A stretch of 64,000 nt of DNA from an uncultured bacterium (GCA_942636505.2 CALOGB020000126.1:286010-350009), one strand, 5' to 3'. Numbered from the stretch's first letter, positions 16,074-25,436 are shown. Numbers and translations: made by a program. Notes: generated from the letters alone by a model not told the origin.

Positions 16074-17612
16074 TCAGAACCGGTAGCTGATCCAGCCGGC
16101 GAGGAAGTCGGAGTTCCTATACCCCGCATTCGTCAGCGCAGGGCCTGCGATCAAATGCTCGTACCGCCCGGTGAACGACAGGCGCGAGGTGAACGGGTAC
16201 ACCGCCTGGAACCGCAGCGTATCGGCGATCTTCTTGCCCCCGAAATTCTGCGTGCCCGCAAACGCGGAGCCATTCGCGCGGTACACCGCATCGCTGGTCG
16301 TGTCGCGCCACGAGCGCTGATATTCCGCCGTCAGCCGCAGCTTGTCGAACACGCTGAACGTCACGTTCGGCGCCAGCGCGACCAGGTTGGTTGGCGTCGC
16401 GAACAGCTGATAGCTGTAATAGATGTTGTTGCCGAACGGCGCCAACGAGTTGCGCAGCGTGCCGTTACCATAGGCGCCGCCGCCGCTCGCATAGTCCGCG
16501 TGGAAGCCGACGCGCGGCGCAGACTTGCCCTCGCCGAGCTTGTAGGTCTGCGCCAGCAGGATCAGCCACGCCTTGATCGAGCGGTTGTCGTACGAACCGC
16601 CCTGGTAATTGATCGTCCAATCGAGATTGACCGGCCCCGCATCGCCCCAGACGTGCAGGCCGTAAAAATTGCGGACTTCGCGCGCATTGTCCGTGCCCCA
16701 TACCGCCGCGCGGTTCCGCAGGCGCCAGAGGAACGGATCGACGTAAAGCTTCGAGCCCCCGAACAGCGTCTCCGGCACGACGATGCCCGTCGAGATGCCC
16801 GAGAACCGCCGCGCGCTCTCGGCGTTATCATCCTGAGTACCGCCATTGCCATACGCGGTCGGCTTGAAGTCGAACACGTCGGCGCGAACGCCGGCGGTGC
16901 GCGCCCACGCGCGGAAGCCGTTGAAGCCAAAGAACAACGTGTTGTTGTCGCGCGGCACGACCAGCAGGTTGGGACCGTCCGCGAACGTCTGGCGACCATA
17001 GCGCACACCGACATCGACATCGGCCACCGTCCCGGTCAAATCGACGAACGCCTGCTGCACCGCCAGCTTGTTGCGCAGGTTCGGCAGCGCGGTGCCAAGG
17101 TTCTGACCCTCCAGCGTGCCGTGCGCGAGTTCGCCGTAGAAACGGAGATGCTGACCGACATGCAGATCGGCACCCCCGAACAGGCGGAGGATGTCCTGCC
17201 GCTGTGCCTCGGCATCGCGCAGATTGGGGTTGGTCGTCTCGTTGACGCGGAACCGCGCCTCGCCCGACAGCGTCAAATACACGTCGCCGTCACCGGCGAT
17301 CGAGATGAACTTCAGCTGGTCGACGATATCCTTGCGCTTCTTCGGATCGCGCAGCTTCGACCAGTCCTCTGCCCAGCGCGACTGGTTGTAACCACCCGCC
17401 GTCACGCCGTCGCCGACCGCGGCGTTGGGATAGCTCTCGGCGATCGGCGAGGCTTCGGCAGTGCTCGACACGTCCTTCGCGCCGGCATTCGCCTGTCGCG
17501 AGGGCGGCGCTTCGGCCTGCGCCATCGCCGCGCTCGGAAAGGCCAGGGTCGAAAGTGCGGACGCGGCAAAGCCGGCCGCGTACGCCATGCGGCGGATCGT
17601 CATCGAGGTCAT
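16074..17612 (-). CDS. Alginate-export-family outer-membrane porin
   Basis: About 512 residues, with an N-terminal signal peptide (hydrophobic core then AMAQAEA as likely cleavage region) and a beta-rich body ending in phenylalanine (WISYRF), the usual C-terminus of outer-membrane barrels. Residues from about 100 onward match the alginate-export barrel family: SGEARFRVNE, RFYGELAHG, VDVGVRYGRQTF. Such porins pass oligosaccharides, organic acids or other small anions. Adjacent to dctA, it may admit dicarboxylates, which is inference. The exact start is unclear: ATG at 17612 is taken, with TTG two codons earlier and ATG at 17603 as alternatives. Confidence 0.85.
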   Translation of the reverse strand: MTSMTIRRMAYAAGFAASALSTLAFPSAAMAQAEAPPSRQANAGAKDVSSTAEASPIAESYPNAAVGDGVTAGGYNQSRWAEDWSKLRDPKKRKDIVDQLKFISIAGDGDVYLTLSGEARFRVNETTNPNLRDAEAQRQDILRLFGGADLHVGQHLRFYGELAHGTLEGQNLGTALPNLRNKLAVQQAFVDLTGTVADVDVGVRYGRQTFADGPNLLVVPRDNNTLFFGFNGFRAWARTAGVRADVFDFKPTAYGNGGTQDDNAESARRFSGISTGIVVPETLFGGSKLYVDPFLWRLRNRAAVWGTDNAREVRNFYGLHVWGDAGPVNLDWTINYQGGSYDNRSIKAWLILLAQTYKLGEGKSAPRVGFHADYASGGGAYGNGTLRNSLAPFGNNIYYSYQLFATPTNLVALAPNVTFSVFDKLRLTAEYQRSWRDTTSDAVYRANGSAFAGTQNFGGKKIADTLRFQAVYPFTSRLSFTGRYEHLIAGPALTNAGYRNSDFLAGWISYRF

Positions 17613-17663
17613 AAGCAAATATCCGGTACAGGACGCGGGACCGGCGAACCGGCCCCGTACGCG

Positions 17664-19010
17664 TCAGTGGGCGGTAGCAGGGGCGGGGATCGCCGCCGGC
17701 ACGAACTCGGGAAGCTTGCCCGACAAGGCAGCGTCGAGCTTGTCGCGGTCGAGACCGCCTTCCCAGCGGGCGACGACGATCGTCGCGACCGCGTTGCCAA
17801 TGAAGTTGGTGAGACTCCGGCACTCGCTCATGAAGCGATCGACGCCGAGGATCAGCGCCATGCCCGCGATCGGCACCGTCGGCACGATCGACAGCGTCGC
17901 GGCCAACGTGATGAAGCCCGCGCCGGTAACGCCCGCCGCACCCTTCGAAGAGATCATCGCGACGACGAGCAGCAGCAGTTCCTGTCCGAGCGTCAGGTGC
18001 GTGTTGGTCGCCTGTGCGATGAACAGCGCCGCCAGCGTCATGTAGATGTTGGTGCCGTCGAGGTTGAACGAATAGCCGGTCGGCACGACCAGCCCGACGA
18101 CCGACTTCTCGCAGCCTGCCGCCTCCATCTTCTGGATCAGGTTCGGCAGCGCGGCTTCCGACGACGAGGTGCCCAGCACCAGCAGCAGCTCGGCCTTCAG
18201 ATACTTGATCAGTTTGAAGATCGAGAAGCCGGTCAGCCGCGCGACAGTGCCGAGGATGACGATCACGAACAGCGCCGCGGTCAAATAGAAGGTCGCGACC
18301 AGCGCACCGAGATTGGCAAGGCTGCCGATCCCGTACTTCCCGATCGTGAACGCGATCGCGCCGAACGCACCGAGCGGGGCCGCGCGCATCAGGATGCCGA
18401 CCAGCTTGAAGACGATCAGGCTGAGGCGCTCGAGGAAGTTCAGCACCGGCTTGGCAGGCTCGCCGACCAGGCTCAGCGAGATACCGAACAGGATCGCGAC
18501 GAGCAGGATCTGGAGGATGTTGCCCTCAGTGAACGCGCTGACCATCGTGTCCGGAATGATGCTCATCAGGAACCCGGTGATCGTCGTCTCGTGCGCCTTC
18601 ACGGTGTAGTCGGCGATGCCCTTGGTATCGAGCGTGGCGGCGTCGATGTTCATCCCCGCGCCCGGCTGGACGACGTTGGCCACGATGAGCCCGACGATGA
18701 GCGCGAGCGTCGAGAAGAACAGGAAGTAGGCGAACGCTTTGCCCGCGACGCGGCCAACCGACCCGAGCTCCTTCATGCCCGCGATCCCGGTGACGAGCGT
18801 CAGGAAGATCACCGGGGCGATGATCATCTTCACCAGCTTGATGAACGCATCGCCGAGCGGCTTCAGCGCCGCGCCGTACGCCGGATAGAAATGCCCGAGC
18901 GCCGCGCCGAGCGCGATCGCGATCAGGACCTGGATATAGAGCTGGCCGCTCCAGCGCTTCCGCGCGGGCGTTTCCGCGACGCCATATGTCTGGGTGGGTA
19001 GGGTCAACAT
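17664..19010 (-). CDS. dctA: C4-dicarboxylate:H+/Na+ symporter
   Basis: A 448-residue inner-membrane carrier of the glutamate/dicarboxylate (DAACS) family that takes up succinate, fumarate and malate. Key motifs are intact: the serine-rich hairpin [12 protein letters not shown], the cation/substrate region [12 protein letters not shown], and [12 protein letters not shown]. It is divergent from dctB-dctD, the classic arrangement, which strongly supports DctA. The C-terminus ends 50 bp before the porin gene on the same strand, so the two may be cotranscribed. AGGAGGC precedes the ATG. Confidence 0.95.
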   Translation of the reverse strand: MLTLPTQTYGVAETPARKRWSGQLYIQVLIAIALGAALGHFYPAYGAALKPLGDAFIKLVKMIIAPVIFLTLVTGIAGMKELGSVGRVAGKAFAYFLFFSTLALIVGLIVANVVQPGAGMNIDAATLDTKGIADYTVKAHETTITGFLMSIIPDTMVSAFTEGNILQILLVAILFGISLSLVGEPAKPVLNFLERLSLIVFKLVGILMRAAPLGAFGAIAFTIGKYGIGSLANLGALVATFYLTAALFVIVILGTVARLTGFSIFKLIKYLKAELLLVLGTSSSEAALPNLIQKMEAAGCEKSVVGLVVPTGYSFNLDGTNIYMTLAALFIAQATNTHLTLGQELLLLVVAMISSKGAAGVTGAGFITLAATLSIVPTVPIAGMALILGVDRFMSECRSLTNFIGNAVATIVVARWEGGLDRDKLDAALSGKLPEFVPAAIPAPATAH

Positions 19011-19131
19011 CGCCTCCTGCTATCCTCGTCCACTCACGCGGGACGTTGTGTGCGACGGTAATGCCGGGCCGAACCCAGGACTACAAGCGCAGCCCTTCAG
19101 CGCCTAGAACGTTGGTTTTTAGCCATTTATT

Positions 19132-19159
19132 AGCATACCCATTGTTCGGACGTGTGGAA
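19132..19159 (-). promoter_or_regulatory. Candidate sigma-70-type promoter of dctA
   Basis: On the minus strand TTCCAC (19154-19159) and TATGCT (19132-19137) are separated by 16 bp. No GG-N10-GC sigma-54 pattern was found between dctA and dctB by eye. The dyad-like GTGTGGAAATCGCCGCA at 19152-19168 overlaps the -35 element and resembles rhizobial DctD sites. This is weak evidence by itself but agrees with the GAFTGA-less DctD. Confidence 0.35.
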
Positions 19160-19192
19160 ATCGCCGCATTTCATCAATGGTGCGGGCGGTGC

Positions 19193-19210
19193 GTGTGTGA
19201 TAATCCGCAC
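19193..19210. promoter_or_regulatory. DctD-site-like dyad upstream of dctB
   Basis: GTGTGTGATAATCCGCAC, whose right half ATCCGCAC matches the half-site of known rhizobial DctD upstream elements. It lies between the divergent dctA and dctB genes, directly before the dctB start. Together with the site at 19152-19168 it could be a pair of tandem DctD boxes. Judged by eye only. Confidence 0.3.
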
Positions 19211-19213
19211 AAA

Positions 19214-20998
19214 ATGACGCGACTCCGATCTCCCCTTTTCGTCACGGCGTTGACGGTGCTGCTGGCGTTCGCGGCGCTTGGCGTGATCGTCGCGGGAGTC
19301 GCCTCGATCTACGGCCAGCGCGCCGCCCAAGACGCGCGCGCGGGCGTGCGGATGCGCTCGGTCCAGCAGACTCGGAGCAACCTTCGCCTGCTCGAAGCCG
19401 AGTTGCAGACCTATCGCCTGCTGCCGATCATGCTCGGCGAATATCCCGACGTCCGCGCGGCACTCGCGTCGGGCAAGGTCGACCCGGCACTCAACACCAA
19501 GCTCGCGCTGCTGGCCGAACGCACCGGCGCCCCGGTGATCTACGCACTCGACACGCAGGGCATGGCGATCGCCGCCTCGAACGACGGGCGCCCCGACAGC
19601 TTCCTCGGTCACGACTACCGCTTCCGCGACTATTTCACCAAGGCGATGGCCTCCGGCGCAACCGAGTTCTTCGCACTCGGCAGCGTCAGCGGGCGGCCGG
19701 GCCTATACCTGTCGCGACGGATCGACCGCGCCGGTCGACCGCTCGGCGTGGTCGTGGTCAAGGTCGAGTTCGAGAAGATCGCGCGTGCGTGGATCCAGGA
19801 TCGGATGGCGACCTTCGTCACCGATCCCGACGGCATCATCCTGATTTCCAGCGATCCGAAGCTCGAATTTCGGACCACCCGCTCGCTCTCGCCTTCGCGC
19901 CGCGCCGAGCTGGTCGAGACGCGCCAGTTCGGCTCATCGCCATTGGCCCCCGCCCCACTGACGCTAGCCGAGGGGGTTTCGCGGCTGCCCGACGGATCGC
20001 CGGCGATCACGGTGTCGTTGCCGGTACCCATCTCGGGCTGGCGGCTGGTGCATATGGAGCCGCTCGACGCTGCCCTGCGCACCGCCGCCGCGCGCACGCG
20101 CTGGGCCACCGCAATCGCCGCCATGCTGACGATCGCGGCCATGCTCGGCGCGTGGTGGCTGTACGAGCGACGCAAGCGCAACGTCGGTGCGCGCGCGGAA
20201 CTGGAGGCGGAAGTCGCCCGCCGCACCGCCGAACTCCGCGCCACCGCCGACCGCCTCCAGATCGAGGTCGAACAGCGCGAGGCGTCCGACCAGCGGTTCC
20301 GCCAGGCGCGCGAGGAACTGGCGCACGCCAACCGCGTCGGCTCGATCGGCACGATCACCGCCAGCGTCGCGCACGAGATCAACCAGCCCGTCGCCGCGAT
20401 CCGCACCTTCGCCGACAACGCCGCCGCCTTCCTGGACCGCGGCGAACCCGCGCGCGCGGCAACCAATCTCCAGTCGATCGTCGACCTCACCAGCCGGATC
20501 GGCACGATCACCGCCGGCCTACGCCGCTATGCTAGGCGCGGCGCAGGATCGATCGGCCCCGTCGCGCTCGACGAGGCGATCGACGGCGTCCGCCTGCTGA
20601 TCGGCGACCGCTTCCGCGCCAAGGGCGTAACGCTCGACCTGCCGAACGGTCCCGAGGCGCGACTGACGGTGATCGCCGGCCGCGTCCGCCTGGAACAGGT
20701 GCTGGTCAACCTCCTCCAGAACGCGCTCGACGCGGTTGCAGACCGACGCGATGCCCGCGTGAGCGTCACCGTCGGGCGTAAAGGCCGCGATGTCGTGCTG
20801 ACCGTAGCCGACAACGGCCCCGGCATCGAAGCCGACATCGCCGACCACCTCTTCACCCCGTTCGCGACGAGCAAGAAGGACGGCCTCGGGCTCGGTCTCG
20901 GCATCGCGCGCGACATCATGACCGAGTTCGGCGGCACGCTCGACCTCGTCCCCGCACCTGAAGGCGCCATTTTCCGTATGATCCTGGTGAAGGCATGA
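19214..20998 (+). CDS. dctB: C4-dicarboxylate sensor histidine kinase
   Basis: A 594-residue inner-membrane kinase. Helix 1 is at residues about 10-30, followed by a periplasmic PDC-type sensor region to about 290 (with FLGHDYRFRDYFTKAM and LGSVSGRPGLYLSRR, typical of DctB dicarboxylate pockets), a second helix near 300-320, a coiled coil, and the kinase core. The H-box SVAHEINQPVAAIRTFADNA places His387; the N-box LVNLLQNALDAV, G1 DNGPGIE and G2 GLGLGLGIA are intact. The stop overlaps dctD (ATGA). ATG at 19214 is chosen because the hydrophobic helix starts right after it; no strong ribosome binding site is visible. Confidence 0.9.
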   Translation: MTRLRSPLFVTALTVLLAFAALGVIVAGVASIYGQRAAQDARAGVRMRSVQQTRSNLRLLEAELQTYRLLPIMLGEYPDVRAALASGKVDPALNTKLALLAERTGAPVIYALDTQGMAIAASNDGRPDSFLGHDYRFRDYFTKAMASGATEFFALGSVSGRPGLYLSRRIDRAGRPLGVVVVKVEFEKIARAWIQDRMATFVTDPDGIILISSDPKLEFRTTRSLSPSRRAELVETRQFGSSPLAPAPLTLAEGVSRLPDGSPAITVSLPVPISGWRLVHMEPLDAALRTAAARTRWATAIAAMLTIAAMLGAWWLYERRKRNVGARAELEAEVARRTAELRATADRLQIEVEQREASDQRFRQAREELAHANRVGSIGTITASVAHEINQPVAAIRTFADNAAAFLDRGEPARAATNLQSIVDLTSRIGTITAGLRRYARRGAGSIGPVALDEAIDGVRLLIGDRFRAKGVTLDLPNGPEARLTVIAGRVRLEQVLVNLLQNALDAVADRRDARVSVTVGRKGRDVVLTVADNGPGIEADIADHLFTPFATSKKDGLGLGLGIARDIMTEFGGTLDLVPAPEGAIFRMILVKA

Positions 20999-22332
20999 GC
21001 GAGCAAGCCGTCTTGCTCGTCGACGACGACGACGTCCTTCGCGGGGCGTTGGAGCAATCGTTCGAACTCGCCGGAATCGCCGTGATCGCCGAGCGCGATC
21101 CGACCGTCGCGCTTTCCCGCGTGACCGCCGGGTTCGACGGCGCGGTGGTGTCCGACATCCGCATGCCAAAGATGGACGGCCTCGAACTCTTCCGCCGGAT
21201 AGCCGCGATCGACCACGAGATCCCGGTGCTGCTGATGACCGGCCACGGCGACGTCGCGATGGCGGTCGCCGCGCTCAAGAACGGCGCGTTCGACTTCATC
21301 CCGAAACCCTTCGCGACGGACCATTTGATTGCGGGGGCACGCCGTGCGCTTGAAATGCGCCGCCTCGTGCTCGACAACCGCCGTCTCCGAGCAGCGGCCG
21401 AGGAAACGATCGGCGCCGAACCCCTGATCGGCGAGACCCCGGTCATGGTCCGCCTCCGCGAAACCATGCGCCAGATCGCGCAGGCCGACATCGACGTGCT
21501 GGTCGAAGGCGAGACCGGCACCGGCAAGGAACTTGTCGCCGTCCTCCTCCACCGCTGGAGCAACCGCCGCTCCCGCCCGTTCGTCGCGGTCAACTGCGCC
21601 GCGCTGCCCGAGGCGGTCGCGGAGATCGAGCTGTTCGGCCATGACGGCGACTCCCGCCTGCCGCGTACCGGCCGGATCGAGGCGTCCAACCGCGGCACGC
21701 TGTTCCTCGACGAGATCGAGAGCACGCTCCCTGCGTTTCAGGCGAAGCTGCTCCGCGTGCTGGAGGAACGTGAGGTGATGCCGGTCGGTGGCGACCTCCC
21801 GCGTGCGCTCGACCTGCGCGTGATCGCTGCCGCCAAGCCTGGCCTTGATCACGCGGTCGAGGAAGGCCGCTTCCGCGCCGACCTCCTCTTCCGCCTCGAC
21901 GCGGTACGCCTGCGCATCCCACCCCTGCGGGAACGCCGCGACGACATACCGCTGCTGTTCGGGCACCTGCTCCATCAGGCGGCAGAGCGGTTCGGCCGCG
22001 AGGTGCCGACGATCGACACCGCGACGCTAGCGTATCTCGGCCAGCACGACTGGCCCGGCAACGTTCGCGAACTAGACAATCTCGCGAAACGCCTCGTCCT
22101 CCGCGTCGAAGCCGAAGAACCGATCGACGAAGACAGCGACATCCCCCTCCCCGCCCGCGTCGACAAGTTCGAAGAGGCCACCATCCGCGCCGTGCTTCAG
22201 CAGGTGAGTGGCGACGTGCGGTCTGCGCTGGCCGCGCTCGGCATCCCGCGAAAGACGTTCTACGACAAGCTCAAGCGCCACGACATCGACGTCGAGGCCT
22301 ACCGCCCGACCAAGTCTCCTCCGTCATCCTGA
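20995..22332 (+). CDS. dctD: DctD-type response regulator lacking GAFTGA
   Basis: A 445-residue regulator: receiver domain (Asp10-13 acidic cluster, phospho-acceptor Asp54 in VSDIRMP), AAA+ domain with Walker A GETGTGKE (Lys178) and Walker B GTLFLDEIE, and a C-terminal FIS-type helix-turn-helix. After ELFGH (residues 212-216) the sequence continues DGDSRLPRTGR, so the GAFTGA loop that contacts sigma-54 in enhancer-binding proteins is missing. It may act with sigma-70, as some GAFTGA-less homologues do. Genetic position after dctB and opposite dctA supports DctD. The final Pro-Ser-Ser and the TGA stop come from the palindrome at 22323-22402. Confidence 0.9.
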   Translation: MSEQAVLLVDDDDVLRGALEQSFELAGIAVIAERDPTVALSRVTAGFDGAVVSDIRMPKMDGLELFRRIAAIDHEIPVLLMTGHGDVAMAVAALKNGAFDFIPKPFATDHLIAGARRALEMRRLVLDNRRLRAAAEETIGAEPLIGETPVMVRLRETMRQIAQADIDVLVEGETGTGKELVAVLLHRWSNRRSRPFVAVNCAALPEAVAEIELFGHDGDSRLPRTGRIEASNRGTLFLDEIESTLPAFQAKLLRVLEEREVMPVGGDLPRALDLRVIAAAKPGLDHAVEEGRFRADLLFRLDAVRLRIPPLRERRDDIPLLFGHLLHQAAERFGREVPTIDTATLAYLGQHDWPGNVRELDNLAKRLVLRVEAEEPIDEDSDIPLPARVDKFEEATIRAVLQQVSGDVRSALAALGIPRKTFYDKLKRHDIDVEAYRPTKSPPSS

Positions 22333-22402
22333 CGAAAGTCAGGACCCAGGGTTACAGGGGATAGCGGTCGTGGCTCTGGGTCCTGACTTTCGTCAGGATG
22401 AC
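22323..22402. repeat. Palindromic element, family A, overlapping the dctD stop
   Basis: 80 bp bounded by GTCATCCTGACG and CGTCAGGATGAC, each arm with a CCTGAC-GAAA-GTCAGG hairpin and an ACCCAG tail. Its first ten bases encode the last two residues and the stop codon of dctD. Confidence 0.92.
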
Positions 22403-22423
22403 GGCGGTATGTGGGGCCCGCCG

Positions 22424-23482
22424 CTAAGTCGGAATAACCGGCGGCGGCACCCCGCCCTGCCGCGTGGCCACGAACTTCGCCAGCGGCGGCCCAATCAGCA
22501 ACACCCCCAGAAAGCGCAACACCTGAAGCGCCATCACGAACGGCACATCGACCGGGCTAGAAGCAGCGATGATCGCCACAGAATCCATGCCTCCCGGGCT
22601 AGTCGCCAGATACGCGGTAACCGGATCGATCCCCCACCAGCGCGTCAACGCCGCCGCGATCCCGCCGCAGAATGCGATCAGCAGCGCCACCGACAACAGG
22701 ATCCGCGGCATCGCCTTGCCCGCGACCCGCAACGTATCGCGCGTGAACGACAACCCTATCCGCCACCCGACCACCGCATAGCTGATTGCGAGCAACCACT
22801 GCGGCAACACCGGCTGCGCGACACCAGTGACATTGAGCGCCGCTCCCGCCACCAAGGACCCGAGCAGCGCACCGGCGGGCAGCTTCAGCACAACGCCGAC
22901 ACTCGCACCAACACCAGCAATCGCGATCGTCCGAAGCACGGCAACCGGATCGACCGCCGCAAACCACGTGCCCGCAACATGATGCCCGCTCCCGCCACCG
23001 ACCATCACCGCCGCCAGCACCGAAGCGACCACCGCCACGCTCACGACCCGCGTGTACGTCATCACCGCGACCAGCCGCGAGTCCGCGCCATACGCCTGCG
23101 CCATCAACACCATCGCGCTCGCCGCACCCGGCGTCGATCCCCACACCGCGACGGTCCCCGGAAGCACCTGCCACCGGCTCAGCAGATAGCCGAGCACGCT
23201 GCTGGCAGCGAGCGTGACGAAGTTGACCATCAGGAACACCGGCCAGTGATCCGCCACCGTCGCGACGATCCCCGTGGTGATCGACCCCGCGATCAAAGTC
23301 CCGACCGCCGCCTGTGCGCCCCGAAATGCCGACGTCGGCACGCTCAGCGACCACCCCCGCACCGCCAGCACCACCGCCGCGATCATCGGCCCGAGCAGCA
23401 ACCCGGCGGGCAGCCCGACGACCTCAAGCAGCCCCGCGATCACCGCCGACAGCGCGATCAAGACGGCCCAGCGCGCAATCAT
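22424..23482 (-). CDS. AbrB family membrane protein (ammonia monooxygenase-like)
   Basis: A 352-residue hydrophobic protein with about ten helices in two repeated halves, matching the AbrB (putative ammonia monooxygenase) membrane family. Recognisable features are the repeated GLPAGLLLGPMIAA and KLPAGALLGSLVAG segments and WGSTPGAASAMVLMA / ATSPGGMDSVAIIA. The family has no settled function and is thought to be a transporter or regulator of small metabolites. The ATG overlaps the stop of the methyltransferase gene, making it third in a coupled trio with the Hsp70-like protein. Confidence 0.82.
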   Translation of the reverse strand: MIARWAVLIALSAVIAGLLEVVGLPAGLLLGPMIAAVVLAVRGWSLSVPTSAFRGAQAAVGTLIAGSITTGIVATVADHWPVFLMVNFVTLAASSVLGYLLSRWQVLPGTVAVWGSTPGAASAMVLMAQAYGADSRLVAVMTYTRVVSVAVVASVLAAVMVGGGSGHHVAGTWFAAVDPVAVLRTIAIAGVGASVGVVLKLPAGALLGSLVAGAALNVTGVAQPVLPQWLLAISYAVVGWRIGLSFTRDTLRVAGKAMPRILLSVALLIAFCGGIAAALTRWWGIDPVTAYLATSPGGMDSVAIIAASSPVDVPFVMALQVLRFLGVLLIGPPLAKFVATRQGGVPPPVIPT

Positions 23483-24141
23483 GCCTTGGTAGCGAACCAG
23501 ATCGTATGCCGCGCGCCGCCCTTCCGCGTCGCCCGCGCGATCACTTCGTCGACCGTGAAACCCGCTTCGGCAAGCCGGGTAGCGAAAGGCTTGCTCGGCG
23601 CGGACGACCACACTGCGAGCACCCCGCCTGGCCGCAAAGCCGCCCGCGCCAGAGACAACCCACGCGCCCCATAAAGCCGGTCGTTACCCGGCCGAGAAAT
23701 CCCGTCAGGCCCATTATCGACATCGAGCAGGATCGCGTCCCAATCACCCTGCGCGATCGCCGCAGCGACGTCGCTCTCGAAAATCCGGGCCCGCGGATCG
23801 GTCAGGCTGTCCCCGTGCAGCGCCGCCATAGGCCCGCGCGCCCATTCGATCACCGCCGGCACGATCTCCGCCACAACTACCTCCGCGTCAGGCCCAAGCC
23901 GAGCCAGCGCCGCGCGGAGGGTAAACCCCATCCCAAGCCCGCCGATCAGCATCCGAACACCCGGCCGCCCCCCGATCTGGTCGCACGCCTGCTCCGCCAG
24001 CGCCTCTTCCGACCCGCTAAGCCGACTGTTCATCAACTCGTTCGCACCGAGCATGATCGAGAACTCCGCGCCACGCTGGAGGAGCCGAAGCTCACCCCCA
24101 CCCGGCACCTGCGCCGTCCCGAGCAGAACCCTCGGGGTCAT
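23479..24141 (-). CDS. Spermidine-synthase-like methyltransferase
   Basis: A 220-residue Rossmann-fold protein. The SAM-type glycine-rich loop MLIGGLGMGFTLRAAL lies near residue 65, followed by VVVAEIVPAVIEWARG and the acidic WDAILLDVDNGPDG, the pattern of polyamine synthases and related methyltransferases. It lacks enough of the putrescine-binding region for me to call it a spermidine synthase. The ATG overlaps the stop of the Hsp70-like gene and its stop overlaps the AbrB-family start, so three genes are translationally coupled. An upstream in-frame TTG exists but is unlikely. Confidence 0.75.
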   Translation of the reverse strand: MTPRVLLGTAQVPGGGELRLLQRGAEFSIMLGANELMNSRLSGSEEALAEQACDQIGGRPGVRMLIGGLGMGFTLRAALARLGPDAEVVVAEIVPAVIEWARGPMAALHGDSLTDPRARIFESDVAAAIAQGDWDAILLDVDNGPDGISRPGNDRLYGARGLSLARAALRPGGVLAVWSSAPSKPFATRLAEAGFTVDEVIARATRKGGARHTIWFATKA

Positions 24142-25436
24142 GCCGACCAAGCCGCGATATCGTCCTGCTCCCCGATCAGCGCGAGGCCATGCGCGATCGA
24201 GGTCAGTTCACCACCGCTCATGATCGCCGCCTCGCCGAACCGCTCGACGAAGATTTGCCGGATGCGCGGGATCAGCGACGATCCGCCGGTCAGGAACACC
24301 CGGTCGATCTCGCTTTCGCTGACGTTCGCCACCTCAAGCGCCCGGTCGACCGCCGCCTCGATCCGCACGACATCATCAGCGATCCACCCCTCGAACTGCG
24401 CCCGCGTCACGTCCGCCTCGATTTCCAGCCCCGCGCCCGCAAAGTGGAAATGCGCATCCTCACCACTCGACAGCGCGCGCTTGAGCGACCCGACCGCATC
24501 ATACAGCGGATAGCCAAGTTCGTTCTCGATCACCGCGATCATCCGCCCGATCGCGTCGGGGTCGACCGCGGTCTTCTGCAACCGCTCCAGCTCGGTCATC
24601 GTCTTGCGGTTGCGCATCAGCGCGAGGCGCGACCAATCCGCGAAATCGGCGAAATACGCGCGCGGAATCTCCAGTTCCTTGCCGAACGACTTGTACGCGC
24701 CGCCCTTGCCGAGCATCGGCAGCACCAGCCGGTCGAGGATCCGGTAATCGAACCGATCCCCCGCGATCCCGACACCCGCATGCCCGAGCGGCGTACAGCG
24801 TCGCGCAGCCCCCGGTTCGGCCACGCGCACCACCGAAAAGTCGCTCGTACCGCCGCCGAAATCGGCCACCAGAATGGTCGCCGGCTCGGTCAACCGTGTC
24901 GCATAGCTGTACGCCGCGCCGAGCGGTTCGTAGACGTAATGGATCTCCGCGCCGAAGCCCTTGAACATCGCGTCATAGCGCGTGCGGGCGAGCGCTTCGT
25001 CGGGCCGCGCGCCGGCATATTCGACCGGCCGCCCGACCACGATCCGGTGCGGCCGCGTGTCGAGCTTGCCGCCCGCATGTGAAATGAGCTTCTCGAGAAA
25101 CAGCTGGCCCATCTCCTCGAAGCGATAGCGCTTGTCGAACACAGACGCCTGCTCGAACGTCTTCATCGCCGCAACCGACTTGAACGACTGGATGAACCGG
25201 CTGTCGAGCGGATACTCCATATATTCGGCGATCGCCCACGGCCCAGCATCCGACGCGAGCCCCTTGCCGCTGTCGTCCTGCCAGAAACACAACGCCGAGC
25301 GGAATACCGGGCTCGTCTCGGCGGGGGCGGCGAACGTCACAAGTTCGGGGGAACCGCCTTTGGTCCCGAGTGCCACGACGCTGTTGGTCGTGCCGAAGTC
25401 CAGCCCCAAGGCGGGGCCGCCAGCGTCCGTCTGCAT
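24138..25436 (-). CDS. Hsp70-like (YegD-type) ATPase
   Basis: A 432-residue actin/Hsp70-fold protein consisting of the nucleotide-binding domain only. The phosphate loops are clear: LGLDFGTTNSVVAL at the N-terminus, LVADFGGGTSDFSVV in the middle, and FLTGGSSLIPRIR near the C-terminus. There is no substrate-binding domain, so it is not DnaK; E. coli YegD is the closest type. Function is unknown. The start at 25436 follows an AAGGAC site; the frame is open much further upstream but without homology. First gene of an overlapping trio. Confidence 0.85.
   Translation of the reverse strand: MQTDAGGPALGLDFGTTNSVVALGTKGGSPELVTFAAPAETSPVFRSALCFWQDDSGKGLASDAGPWAIAEYMEYPLDSRFIQSFKSVAAMKTFEQASVFDKRYRFEEMGQLFLEKLISHAGGKLDTRPHRIVVGRPVEYAGARPDEALARTRYDAMFKGFGAEIHYVYEPLGAAYSYATRLTEPATILVADFGGGTSDFSVVRVAEPGAARRCTPLGHAGVGIAGDRFDYRILDRLVLPMLGKGGAYKSFGKELEIPRAYFADFADWSRLALMRNRKTMTELERLQKTAVDPDAIGRMIAVIENELGYPLYDAVGSLKRALSSGEDAHFHFAGAGLEIEADVTRAQFEGWIADDVVRIEAAVDRALEVANVSESEIDRVFLTGGSSLIPRIRQIFVERFGEAAIMSGGELTSIAHGLALIGEQDDIAAWSA

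Noticed and set aside
16155..19001. A long plus-strand open frame of 948 codons opposite the porin and dctA
   Set aside because: It is the high-GC shadow of two well-supported minus-strand genes, with low-complexity Arg/Ala composition and no family.
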